The notes beneath the pieces were generated by a model. The model was given only the letters and a program-made list of their open reading frames with translations, ran no database searches and was not told the DNA's origin. From Hyphomicrobiales bacterium (GTDB taxonomy: Bacteria > Pseudomonadota > Alphaproteobacteria > Rhizobiales > HXMU1428-3), in the NCBI GenBank assembly GCA_017640685.1, contig JAEPQF010000031.1, positions 1-32,937 of the forward strand: DNA of 32,937 bases, given 5' to 3'. The position numbers and the translations under genes are program-made. This document shows, one piece after another, positions 22,758-30,070 of the stretch (its first letter is position 1; every line of letters starts with the position of its first letter).

Positions 22758-23591
22758 CTAACCACAACTTCTAGCAGTTTTATAAACATCACCCATTTTG
22801 TCTTCTAGATTGGAAAGATAAATTTTCTTTGAAGCCGCCGTTGTGTATTCTTGAAGGTAAGCGGTTATAGATGCAAACCGTGTTTTATCCATGCCGCTAG
22901 CTAATACCCAAATCTGAGTATCATTGACCGTCCAATTCTTAAAATTGGTCTCAAGCGACAGCTTTTTAATATCGTCTTTTAAAGATAAGGTAGGACCGAG
23001 GTGAAGAGTAAGACGACATCCTGAAGAGCCAACATAATGCAACAACTGAGTGTGTACCTTATGAGTGGATGTCTTCGCTTTCGTCTTTAAAAGCTTTGCG
23101 CTCACTAAAGCAAGACCAGAGGCTCTCAGGTCAGGCAATAAAAGCTCTGTATTTGAAAGGGCAAGCTTTTGTTGCTTAGGAGTAATATTCGTAAAATCAT
23201 AATGAGTTTTAGAAAACTTAGAATGCCACTCAAACGGGGTTTTATCTTTCTTTAATATCTCTTTGTCTGCTACCTGAATAGGAAGGGAAGAGTTTTGATG
23301 AATGAAGAAAAACGCAATGCCTGAAAGAGCAAAAACAACGAGAAAAGAAGCCGCAATTTTCCAAAGTTGATTAGAAGTAGGAGAATGTTGCGACGTGATA
23401 ATCGCATTCGTTTTTGGCTGAACGGTATAGTTCTTCAAATTAGCTTTAAGAGCTAAAATACATTCATAAGCTGCTTTTGCATCGGTGTCTTCATCAATGC
23501 GTTTTAGCCATATGGCTTTATCAGCAGCTGAGAGTTCATCATCAGCCAAAGCATTAAGCCAAATCATTTCTTCATCGGGGAGGTGGGTCAT
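22758..23591 (-). CDS. Transmembrane anti-sigma factor
   Basis: 277 aa. The N-terminal cytoplasmic zinc-less anti-sigma-like domain (LNALADDELSAADKAIWLKRIDED, residues about 12-35) is typical of factors that hold ECF sigma proteins. It is followed by one membrane span (WKIAASFLVVFALSGIAFFFI, about 82-102) and a periplasmic domain of about 170 residues ending in Cys (TARSCG). A periplasmic GSSGCRLTLHL segment provides a second Cys, so redox or sulfite sensing by these cysteines is possible but inferred. The start overlaps the sigma gene stop by 4 bp (ATGA), the usual coupling. Confidence 0.85.
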   Translation of the reverse strand: MTHLPDEEMIWLNALADDELSAADKAIWLKRIDEDTDAKAAYECILALKANLKNYTVQPKTNAIITSQHSPTSNQLWKIAASFLVVFALSGIAFFFIHQNSSLPIQVADKEILKKDKTPFEWHSKFSKTHYDFTNITPKQQKLALSNTELLLPDLRASGLALVSAKLLKTKAKTSTHKVHTQLLHYVGSSGCRLTLHLGPTLSLKDDIKKLSLETNFKNWTVNDTQIWVLASGMDKTRFASITAYLQEYTTAASKKIYLSNLEDKMGDVYKTARSCG

Positions 23592-24121
23592 TTTTTACGT
23601 CCTGAATTAAGTGAACAGGATGAGTGGGGAGAGGTCTCAAGCTGTAAAATCATTTCTTTTCTGGCACGGCTTATTCTGCTCATAACGGTGCCTTGAGCAA
23701 TATCAAGTGTTTCAGCAGCTTCTGCATATCGAAATCCTAATATATCAATAAGAATTAATATCTCTTGATGCTCAGGTGTAAGCTGAGCAAAAGCTTCTCG
23801 TATAATCAATTGGTCTTCAGCATCGATAGAAGCAACCAATTCATCATGAGTTAAACGTTTAACCTCGTCTGAATATTCCCAGCGAACCTTTTCTTTGCGT
23901 AAATTATCGATATAGAGGTTGCGTAACATCCGAAACGCATAAGGTTTTAATTTAAAGTCAGCCTGTTTTAAAAGGTCAGTTTTCTCGTAAATTTTCAATA
24001 AGGTATCTTGCACAAGATCTTCTGCCATATCCATATCTCGCACCAGGGCGAGGGCATAAACATTGAGATCTTTTGCTAAGCTTAAATATGGATCATGTTT
24101 CTTGCGAAACTGAAAGATCAT
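23588..24121 (-). CDS. ECF-type RNA polymerase sigma factor
   Basis: 177 aa from ATG 24121 (AAGG about 8 bases upstream); a 28-residue extension from 24205 is unsupported. Region 2 is visible as DLNVYALALVRDMDMAEDLVQDTLLKIYE, with PYAFRMLRNLYIDNLRKEK for region 2.4. Region 4 is LTPEHQEILILIDILGFRYAEAAETLDIAQGTVMSRISRARKEM. Sigma and anti-sigma lie between sorA-cytochrome and the TauE/SafE exporter. In Sinorhizobium meliloti the ECF factors RpoE1 and RpoE4 respond to sulfite, which makes a sulfite role here plausible but unproven. No copy of the GGAAT/CGTT element is seen before its own start. Confidence 0.93.
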   Translation of the reverse strand: MIFQFRKKHDPYLSLAKDLNVYALALVRDMDMAEDLVQDTLLKIYEKTDLLKQADFKLKPYAFRMLRNLYIDNLRKEKVRWEYSDEVKRLTHDELVASIDAEDQLIIREAFAQLTPEHQEILILIDILGFRYAEAAETLDIAQGTVMSRISRARKEMILQLETSPHSSCSLNSGRKK

Positions 24122-24270
24122 TAAAAAAACCTTGTTAAAAAAGAGCTGGAAATTTGAACAAGAATAGCCGAACCGTGAAGAGATGTCTATGCGAGGAATT
24201 TTCAATAACTGATTGTTTTTATTAAAAATATAAAGATTAGTGTTAAATAAATATTTATTTGAAAATTGAA

Positions 24271-24297
24271 GGAATAAAAGCTTGGTTTGAAACGTTA
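24271..24297 (+). promoter_or_regulatory. ECF-type promoter upstream of the TauE/SafE exporter
   Basis: AAGGAATAAAA (ending 24279), 12-base spacer, ACGTTA (24292-24297), 32 bases before the start codon. The two blocks and their spacing equal those upstream of sorA, while the spacers differ except for the shared AA before ACGTTA. Confidence 0.7.
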
Positions 24298-24329
24298 TTG
24301 TTCATAAAAAGAAAAATTTAAAAGGTGAT

Positions 24330-25094
24330 ATGGGGATCAAAGTTTTGAGTTTTGAGCTAATAGGGTTTCTTGCAGTCGCACTCTTTGCAATCGCGATATT
24401 ATTCTCTTCAATAGGTCATGGTGGTGCTTCAGGCTATATAGCCATTTTTGCAATTTTGGGATTAGAGCCAGAATTTATTCGCCCTATTGCTTTGATATTG
24501 AACGTTGTCGTTGCAGGCCTTGGTACTTATAAATTTGCCAAAGCCGGTTACATCAATTGGAAAGCTGCCGCCATCCTCATCGGCGTATCAGCCCCTTTAT
24601 CTTTTCTTGGTGGCACCATTCATCTCCCGCCCGAAATCTACCGTCCCATTTTAGGAAGCTTGCTTCTTTTCTCAGCTCTTTATTTAATTTGGAAAAATAT
24701 ATATGAGCCGAAATTATTATCAAATGAAGCTCTAAAAATACCATTAATTGGTAGCCTCTCGGCAGGCGGGACAATAGGCTTTCTATCTGGGCTTACGGGA
24801 ATAGGCGGCGGTGTTTTGCTAAGCCCTGTATTAATTTTGTTTAATTGGGCCAATGTTAGACAAACAGCCGGGTTAGCCGTCTGTTTTGTGCTCGCAAATT
24901 CTATCGCAGGTTTAGCCGGTAATTTAGTAACCATGAATGGCCTACCAGCATTTGCAGGTGTTTGGGCATTTGCGGTTCTACTCGGCGCTTTAGTTGGCAC
25001 AAAGGTCGGCTTAAAAATAGCCCCCATTAGAATTTTGGTATGGCTTTTGGCTTTCGTAGTTTTTATTGCAGCTGTGAAATTTTTAATTCTGTAA
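24330..25094 (+). CDS. TauE/SafE (TSUP) family sulfite/sulfonate exporter
   Basis: 254 aa, almost entirely hydrophobic, with about eight membrane spans. The two family repeats carry SSIGHGGASGYIAIFAILGL (residues about 26-45) and GFLSGLTGIGGGVLLSPVLIL (about 151-171), the conserved G-rich half-helices of TSUP proteins. Members move sulfite, sulfoacetate or other sulfur-containing anions out of the cell. The position beside sulfite dehydrogenase and the shared promoter element support sulfite. The ATG at 24330 has AAAGG only 4-5 bases upstream, a rather short spacing. Confidence 0.88.
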   Translation: MGIKVLSFELIGFLAVALFAIAILFSSIGHGGASGYIAIFAILGLEPEFIRPIALILNVVVAGLGTYKFAKAGYINWKAAAILIGVSAPLSFLGGTIHLPPEIYRPILGSLLLFSALYLIWKNIYEPKLLSNEALKIPLIGSLSAGGTIGFLSGLTGIGGGVLLSPVLILFNWANVRQTAGLAVCFVLANSIAGLAGNLVTMNGLPAFAGVWAFAVLLGALVGTKVGLKIAPIRILVWLLAFVVFIAAVKFLIL

Positions 25095-25152
25095 AAGAAT
25101 ATAAATTGGAGGTAAACTTTTCTTTCGAAGGTGATTAAAGGAGGTTTATCTA

Positions 25153-25773
25153 ATGGCGATTAAACAGAGAAGCATACATGAAGTGATTGCTCATGTTATT
25201 CGAATTAGTTTTATAGCTGGGATCTGCATACCACTCACCAGCCTATCCAGTGCCCATGGTGAAGAAAATAAATCTTTCAAAATTACAACCCCGCCGCTCT
25301 GCATGAATTACAAGAAAGAGAAGGTGCAATTTATAAATACCGATAAGGGGCGACCAGGCATTGCCGCAGGTATGGCCAAAAAAGATAAGAGGGGCAATCC
25401 GGTTATATACAGATCTAACTTTGCTGCAGCTCCAAAAGATTTTCAAAAATTTATCGACAGACACGAATGCGCCCATCATCAAACCGGTGATGTCGACCGT
25501 CCTCACCCGCCGCGCAACGGTCCCGAACATTTAATGAATGAAAGCATCGCAGATTGCATTGCTATCTTAACTCTTAGAGATTTAGAAGGCTATGATCAAG
25601 AAGGGTTTAAGCGTGTGGCAAACGCTATGAAACACGATATGGAAAAAATTGGTTTTCCTGAAATCAGTGTGAGTAGTCGGATCAGTAACATCACAAACTG
25701 TTTTAAAAAAGAAGAAACCGCAGAGGCCTTCGTGAAAAAAGTCCTCAAAAGAAGAGGGCTGTTGAAGGAATAG
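25153..25773 (+). CDS. Secreted HExxH metallopeptidase-like protein of unknown family
   Basis: 206 aa with a probable signal peptide (VIAHVIRISFIAGICIPLTSLSSAHG). The mature part contains the zinc-binding motif HECAH (His104, Glu105, His108) and 22-26 residues on MNESIADC, a gluzincin-like third ligand candidate (Glu130 or Asp134). Five cysteines outside the signal (positions 50, 106, 135, 183 and near) may form disulfides. A very strong AAAGGAGG site lies 8 bases before ATG 25153. It follows the exporter by 58 bp on the same strand. No substrate is suggested; a small peptidase-fold protein is the cautious label. Confidence 0.72.
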   Translation: MAIKQRSIHEVIAHVIRISFIAGICIPLTSLSSAHGEENKSFKITTPPLCMNYKKEKVQFINTDKGRPGIAAGMAKKDKRGNPVIYRSNFAAAPKDFQKFIDRHECAHHQTGDVDRPHPPRNGPEHLMNESIADCIAILTLRDLEGYDQEGFKRVANAMKHDMEKIGFPEISVSSRISNITNCFKKEETAEAFVKKVLKRRGLLKE

Positions 25774-25787
25774 TTGAGATCATAAAT

Positions 25788-25957
25788 CTATTCCTCGAAC
25801 TGCTCTGTTAACTCAAGCCAGCTTTCTTCAAGCTCTTCCAATTCGCACTGAGTGGTTCCCCGTTTAATTGAAATCTCTTTCACCAAATCAAGATCTTTTT
25901 CTCAACAGTTTGAATTTTTTACGAAGGAGAGCCTGTAGTGCATGTCTTTCTTTAGCT
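25788..25957 (-). pseudogene. Degenerate remnant of the 3' end of yheS
   Basis: About 170 bases match the last about 230 bases of the intact yheS at 27696-29582. The aligned first 100 bases show about six differences. It keeps its own stop (CTA at 25788-25790) after ELTEQFEE, whereas the intact gene ends ELTEQLEVH. It has lost 60 bp exactly between two ATCTTTTTC repeats that are still present in the intact gene (27814-27822 and 27874-27882), and one further base near GTAAAGAAATTC. It begins 15 bp after the metallopeptidase-like stop. It is a relic, not a gene. Confidence 0.93.
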
Positions 25958-26010
25958 AGATGACATTCTTATCTGTAAGTAGTTTAAATCATTAGGATCA
26001 TTCTTAGATT

Positions 26011-27039
26011 TTATTTTTTGATTGTTCCTACCTGTTGAATGATTGATTTTTGTGAAAATCCTTCGGCCTGTTCTTCAGCTTTATTAAAAATTAGACGGTT
26101 TATCCTACTGTAAACAACAAACACTTTACCATCTTTAAGAGTACCAGTTGTTGGGTATTCATCTGCAGTAAATGTATATTTATCAGTGACATGTCCTGTT
26201 TTCCACCCATCACTGCTAGTCAAGGTAAACACTGTATCAGATTTAACGCCAGCAGCTCTGTTTGTAATGACAACCAACTTATGCTTGTTAATCAGTACAA
26301 GGCCATCAGCACCGATTAAATTTAGATTTGATTGGATTTTTGTATAATTGTTAGGGTTCGAAAGTGGTATTTTAAATAAAAAACCTTCGTTCTTTTTTGC
26401 AACGATAAGAAAACCATCAGGATGGTAAACAATACCGTTCAGATTAAATCCTTCGCCTGAAAAATCCTTTTTACTTTCAAGAAATACAGAAGGCCGACCT
26501 GTTAAATCAATTTTGTAAATGACCGGAGCGAGACTATCTGTGACATAAACATTTCCCCGACCGTCAATAGTGATATCATTCGCTATGTGCTTCTCACTTT
26601 TTGGTCTGAGCGTTGCTAGGTTGATAAATGAAATGGGTTTGCCGCTGGATAATTCATATATCCCCAATGATGCAAAAGATTTGGGGCCAAGCTCACTTTT
26701 TCGTTTGCTAACACCAAGATCGGAAGTGACAACGTACAAACGGTTTCTTTTTGCATCAACTCTAAGGCCCATGCCTGTAATTAGCCGTTTATCTTTTATA
26801 AACAGACGAAAATCACCCTTCTGGTTTACTGCATAAACAGCCCCTTCTCTAAAAGAATTCAGAAGAAATTCACCACTGTAAGGGTTGTATTCAATTCCCT
26901 CAGGGTAGAGTGCGTCTGTTTCAATAGTGAGTAAATTCTTTCCACCCAATTGAATTATTTCTTCAGATTGAGCGGAGTTTGCAAAGATAAATATTGTTAT
27001 GAGGCTTATAATAGTTTGTATCTTTAAATGATTAAACAT
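26011..27039 (-). CDS. Secreted SMP-30/NHL-like beta-propeller protein
   Basis: 342 aa from ATG 27039; a GTG at 27048 has AAGGAA only 3 bases upstream and is a possible alternative. Signal peptide HLKIQTIISLITIFIFANSAQS. The rest has repeated blades such as PEGIEYNPYSGEFLLNSFREGAVYAV, ANDITIDGRGNVYVTDSLAPVIYKID and LNGIVYHPDGFLIVAKKNEGFLFKI, as in SMP-30/gluconolactonase/paraoxonase-like six-bladed propellers. The family covers lactonases and non-enzymatic proteins, so the substrate is unknown. It is paired divergently with the HxlR regulator across a 122-bp operator region, and both lie between the two yheS 3' ends, so they were probably acquired together. Confidence 0.8.
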   Translation of the reverse strand: MFNHLKIQTIISLITIFIFANSAQSEEIIQLGGKNLLTIETDALYPEGIEYNPYSGEFLLNSFREGAVYAVNQKGDFRLFIKDKRLITGMGLRVDAKRNRLYVVTSDLGVSKRKSELGPKSFASLGIYELSSGKPISFINLATLRPKSEKHIANDITIDGRGNVYVTDSLAPVIYKIDLTGRPSVFLESKKDFSGEGFNLNGIVYHPDGFLIVAKKNEGFLFKIPLSNPNNYTKIQSNLNLIGADGLVLINKHKLVVITNRAAGVKSDTVFTLTSSDGWKTGHVTDKYTFTADEYPTTGTLKDGKVFVVYSRINRLIFNKAEEQAEGFSQKSIIQQVGTIKK

Positions 27040-27079
27040 TGGGTCCACTATTCCTTAATAATTCATAGGTAAAAATAGA

Positions 27080-27129
27080 TTGCAAAATGCAAGTTATAAA
27101 AACTTATAAAATTAAATTGCATTTTGCAA
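27080..27129. promoter_or_regulatory. Paired palindromic operators in the SMP-30-like/hxlR divergent promoter
   Basis: TTGCAAAATGCAA (27080-27092) and TTGCATTTTGCAA (27117-27129) are perfect reverse complements and each is itself nearly palindromic. They are placed 37 bp apart centre to centre, about 3.5 helical turns. Half-sites AAGTT/AACTT lie between. The regulator next door (HxlR family, usually dimeric and autoregulatory) is the obvious ligand. Confidence 0.8.
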
Positions 27130-27161
27130 GTTAAAATAACAAAAGAAATATGTGAGAAATT

Positions 27162-27578
27162 ATGTCGGTTCAAAATAAACGTTCTGAATATGGATGTCCG
27201 GTCGCTTTTGGCTTGGACGTTTTTGGAGATAAATGGAGTATGATTGTCATACGTGATCTTATGTTTCGAGGCTTCACAACTTTTAAGGAATTCTTGGGCG
27301 CGGGTGATGGAATAGCGACAAATATTCTTTCAAACCGTCTAAAGCATTTAGAAATTCAGGGGATTGTTAAAAAGAAACGTGACCCCGAAAATGCCCGAAG
27401 TTATATCTATTCACTAACTGAAAAGGGCCGTGATCTGGTTCCAGTTATGATTGAAATTGTTAGTTGGAGTGGTAAATATGATGATCGTCCAAATGCACGG
27501 CGTGGTCTAGTTGAAAAAATAAGAAACAATAGAGAAAATGTTGAAAAAAAAGTACGGGCAGGGGCGATCGATTTTTAA
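27162..27578 (+). CDS. HxlR-family winged-helix transcriptional regulator
   Basis: 138 aa. Typical HxlR (MarR-like) fold: N-terminal Cys12 in YGCPVAFGLDVFGDKWSMIVIRDL, wing FKEFLGAGDGIATNILSNRLKHLEIQGIVKKKRDPENARSYIYSLTEKGRDL. The N-terminal cysteine is conserved in thiol/aldehyde-sensing members such as HypR and YodB. Divergent from the secreted propeller gene, with two strong palindromes between, so it probably controls both. No clear Shine-Dalgarno is seen, only GTGAGAAATT before the ATG. Confidence 0.92.
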   Translation: MSVQNKRSEYGCPVAFGLDVFGDKWSMIVIRDLMFRGFTTFKEFLGAGDGIATNILSNRLKHLEIQGIVKKKRDPENARSYIYSLTEKGRDLVPVMIEIVSWSGKYDDRPNARRGLVEKIRNNRENVEKKVRAGAIDF

Positions 27579-27695
27579 AAAGAATACTCTAGTTAAAAGT
27601 CTCGTAGTAAACATGGCAGATAAGCTAATGACAAAAGATGATATTTTCCATTTTTGAAAACGAAACTTAGCTTGTCAGTTTGGATTACAATATCT

Positions 27696-29582
27696 TCAAT
27701 GAACTTCGAGCTGCTCTGTTAACTCAAGCCAGCTCTCTTCAAGCTCTTCCAATTCACGCTGAGTGGTTCCCCGTTTAATTGAAATTTCTTTCACCAAATC
27801 AGGATCTTTTTCATAAAGCGTGACATCATCCAACTGAGCGTCAATGGATTGTAGCTCATCACTTAGCTTTTCCATCTTTTTCTCAACAGTTTGAATTTCT
27901 TTACGAAGGGGAGCTTGTAGTGCACGCTTTTCAGCAGCAATCCTGCGTTCTTCCTTGCGGCTCACTTTTGGTTTGTCATCTAAAAGAGCTTTGTCTTGAG
28001 ATTTCGATTTGCCACCCCGGCTTTGTAAAAGCTCCTTGCGATAGCTTTCCATATCACCGTCATAAGGAACAGTCGTTCCTTGGTCCACTAACCAAAGTCG
28101 GTCAACAGTCGCCTCTAATAAATGCCGATCGTGAGAGATGATGATAACAGCCCCTTCATATTCATTAATCGCATGAATAAGCGCCTCGCAACTATCAACG
28201 TCTAAGTGGTTGGTCGGCTCATCGAGAATAAGAATATGAGGCCCATGAAAACTCGCCAAAGCAAATAAAAGCCGCGCTTTCTCACCACCAGATAGAAGAG
28301 CAGCTTTCGTATCAGCTTTCTGAGGGCCAAATCCAATCGCCGCGCATTTGGCACGTTTTTGAGCTTCTGTGTGATCTTCCATCAATTCTGCAATATGATC
28401 ATAAGGAGAAGCTTGTGGGTTTAACTCATCTAATTGATGTTGCGCAAAATAACCAATGGAGCATTTTTTCGAGCATTTGCGAAACCCGCTCATGGGGGCA
28501 AGTTGACCCATAAGTAATTTCGCCATGGTCGATTTACCATTACCGTTCGATCCAAGCAGCCCAATACGGTCATCAATATCAACGTTCAAATTTAAATCAC
28601 GCAATACAGGCTTATTCTCTTCATACCCAACAGAAACATCATCAAGCCGAATAATCGGATTGCCAAGTTTTGTCGTTGAACTAGGGAAAATAAAAGGAGC
28701 GACTTTGTCATCTATCTGAGCAGCAATAGGTTGCATTTTAGAAAGCACCTTCAAGCGAGATTGCGCTTGCTTCGCCTTGGATGCTTTTGCACGAAATCGA
28801 TCAACAAAAGCCTCAAGATGACGCCGAGCATCATCTTGTTTTTTCATCATCTTCAATTCAAGCCGTTGCTGCTCTCTCCTGGTATCTTCAAATTGGTCAT
28901 AACCACCGGTGTAAAGAGTGAGCTTTTGTTTGTTTAAATGAAGAATGTGCGAAACTGATTTATTCAGTAATTCTCGGTTGTGAGACACCATTAAAACGGT
29001 ATGCGGATAGTTCTTTAAAAAATTCTCAAGCCAAAGCGTGCCTTCAAGGTCAAGATAGTTAGAAGGCTCATCGAGTAATAAAATATCAGGCGCTGCAAAA
29101 AGTGCCGCTGCCAAAGCCACCCGCATGCGCCATCCACCAGAAAACTCAGAAGCATATCTTTGCTGTGCTTCTTCATCAAACCCAAGGCCAGCTAAAATTG
29201 TTGCAGCACGGGCCGGTGCTGAATGAGCATCAATATCAAGCAAGCGAAGCTGAATTTCACTTATGCGCTCAGGATCCGTTGCAGTGTCAGCTTCTTTTAA
29301 AAGGGCATGACGCTCAACATCAGCTTCCAAAACAATGTCAATCAGTGAAGTTTCACCAGAAGGAACTTCTTGCGCCACATGTCCAATTCGCTGGGTTTTA
29401 GGCCAACTAATGCTCCCATCATCGATCGCTAATTCGCCCGTAATCAATTTTAGGAGTGTGGTCTTGCCTGTGCCATTGCGCCCAACAATCCCAACCTTAT
29501 GTCCAGAAGGTATGGCAATGCTGGCATCAGATATTAAAAGACGGCCATCAATTCGATAGGTAAGGTTATTTATATGCAGCAT
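27696..29582 (-). CDS. yheS: ABC-F family ATPase, YheS type
   Basis: 628 aa, no membrane segment. Two ATPase cassettes: Walker A GRNGTGKTT (about 35-43) and GSNGNGKST, signatures FSGGWRMRVALAAAL and LSGGEKARLLFAL, Walker B LLLDEPSNYLDLEG and LILDEPTNHLDVDS. The linker between them holds the ABC-F P-site/linker helix FVDRFRAKASKAKQAQSRLK, which contacts tRNA on the ribosome. The C-terminal tail (about 520-628) is a predicted coiled coil. The C-terminal end closely parallels E. coli YheS. The start at ATG 29582 begins MLHINNLTYRIDGR. The last 230 bases are duplicated, broken, at 25788-25957. Confidence 0.95.
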   Translation of the reverse strand: MLHINNLTYRIDGRLLISDASIAIPSGHKVGIVGRNGTGKTTLLKLITGELAIDDGSISWPKTQRIGHVAQEVPSGETSLIDIVLEADVERHALLKEADTATDPERISEIQLRLLDIDAHSAPARAATILAGLGFDEEAQQRYASEFSGGWRMRVALAAALFAAPDILLLDEPSNYLDLEGTLWLENFLKNYPHTVLMVSHNRELLNKSVSHILHLNKQKLTLYTGGYDQFEDTRREQQRLELKMMKKQDDARRHLEAFVDRFRAKASKAKQAQSRLKVLSKMQPIAAQIDDKVAPFIFPSSTTKLGNPIIRLDDVSVGYEENKPVLRDLNLNVDIDDRIGLLGSNGNGKSTMAKLLMGQLAPMSGFRKCSKKCSIGYFAQHQLDELNPQASPYDHIAELMEDHTEAQKRAKCAAIGFGPQKADTKAALLSGGEKARLLFALASFHGPHILILDEPTNHLDVDSCEALIHAINEYEGAVIIISHDRHLLEATVDRLWLVDQGTTVPYDGDMESYRKELLQSRGGKSKSQDKALLDDKPKVSRKEERRIAAEKRALQAPLRKEIQTVEKKMEKLSDELQSIDAQLDDVTLYEKDPDLVKEISIKRGTTQRELEELEESWLELTEQLEVH

Positions 29583-30070
29583 GACGAAGCTTTAGGCTTA
29601 ATGAAAATAGAGTTTTAAGAGGTTAAACCAGCAATTGAAGTAATGAGAGAAGAATTGTCAAGCGGGGCAAGCCATCTTTATAAAAGGAATAGACAATTCA
29701 ATGCAAAAATAAAAATAAAAAAATCCAAAACATGCTCACACCTTAGGGGAAAACAAGTTGTTTTTTCCACTAATGAGGGAAAAAAAGCCAAAAAACCCTC
29801 AAAAATGAGCAAAAATTGCTACCAAACGCCTAATTTAAACTTATAAAATTTATGTTAGATTAGATTTCTACCAATTGGTAGAATTCGCGAATGTGCATAT
29901 AAAATTATAATGCTCTAAAGCTATAAGCACATGAAATTATGCTTAAAACAAAAATAATTATAAACTCATAGAATAGAGAGTTAAGTAAGCGAATTAAATT
30001 TGGGGATCATAAGCCTGATTTTTGTATTTATTAATCAAATATCGGGCACAAGCTATAAGCGGGAAGAATT
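29583..30070. other. Intergenic region before the quinoprotein relay genes
   Basis: 488 bases, AT-rich. It contains the palindrome at 29866-29883 and presumably the promoter of the relay genes. A 67-codon frame at 29643-29846 is lysine-rich with no ribosome site and no recognisable motif, so it is not called. Nothing else recognised. Confidence 0.5.
29866..29883. promoter_or_regulatory. Perfect 18-bp palindrome, candidate operator
   Basis: TTCTACCAATTGGTAGAA is perfectly self-complementary, about 190 bp upstream of the SoxYZ-like gene. The form TACC-N4-GGTA within it is like operators of TetR-type or related dimeric repressors. No such regulator is visible in the window. Confidence 0.6.

Noticed and set aside
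27579-27695. Terminator of yheS
   Set aside because: Only scattered 6-7 bp complementarities (AAGCTAA/TTAGCTT, TGACAA/TTGTCA), no compact stem with a T-run.
29643-29846. 67-codon frame upstream of the SoxYZ-like gene
   Set aside because: Low-complexity Lys-rich product from AT-rich DNA, no ribosome site or signal.
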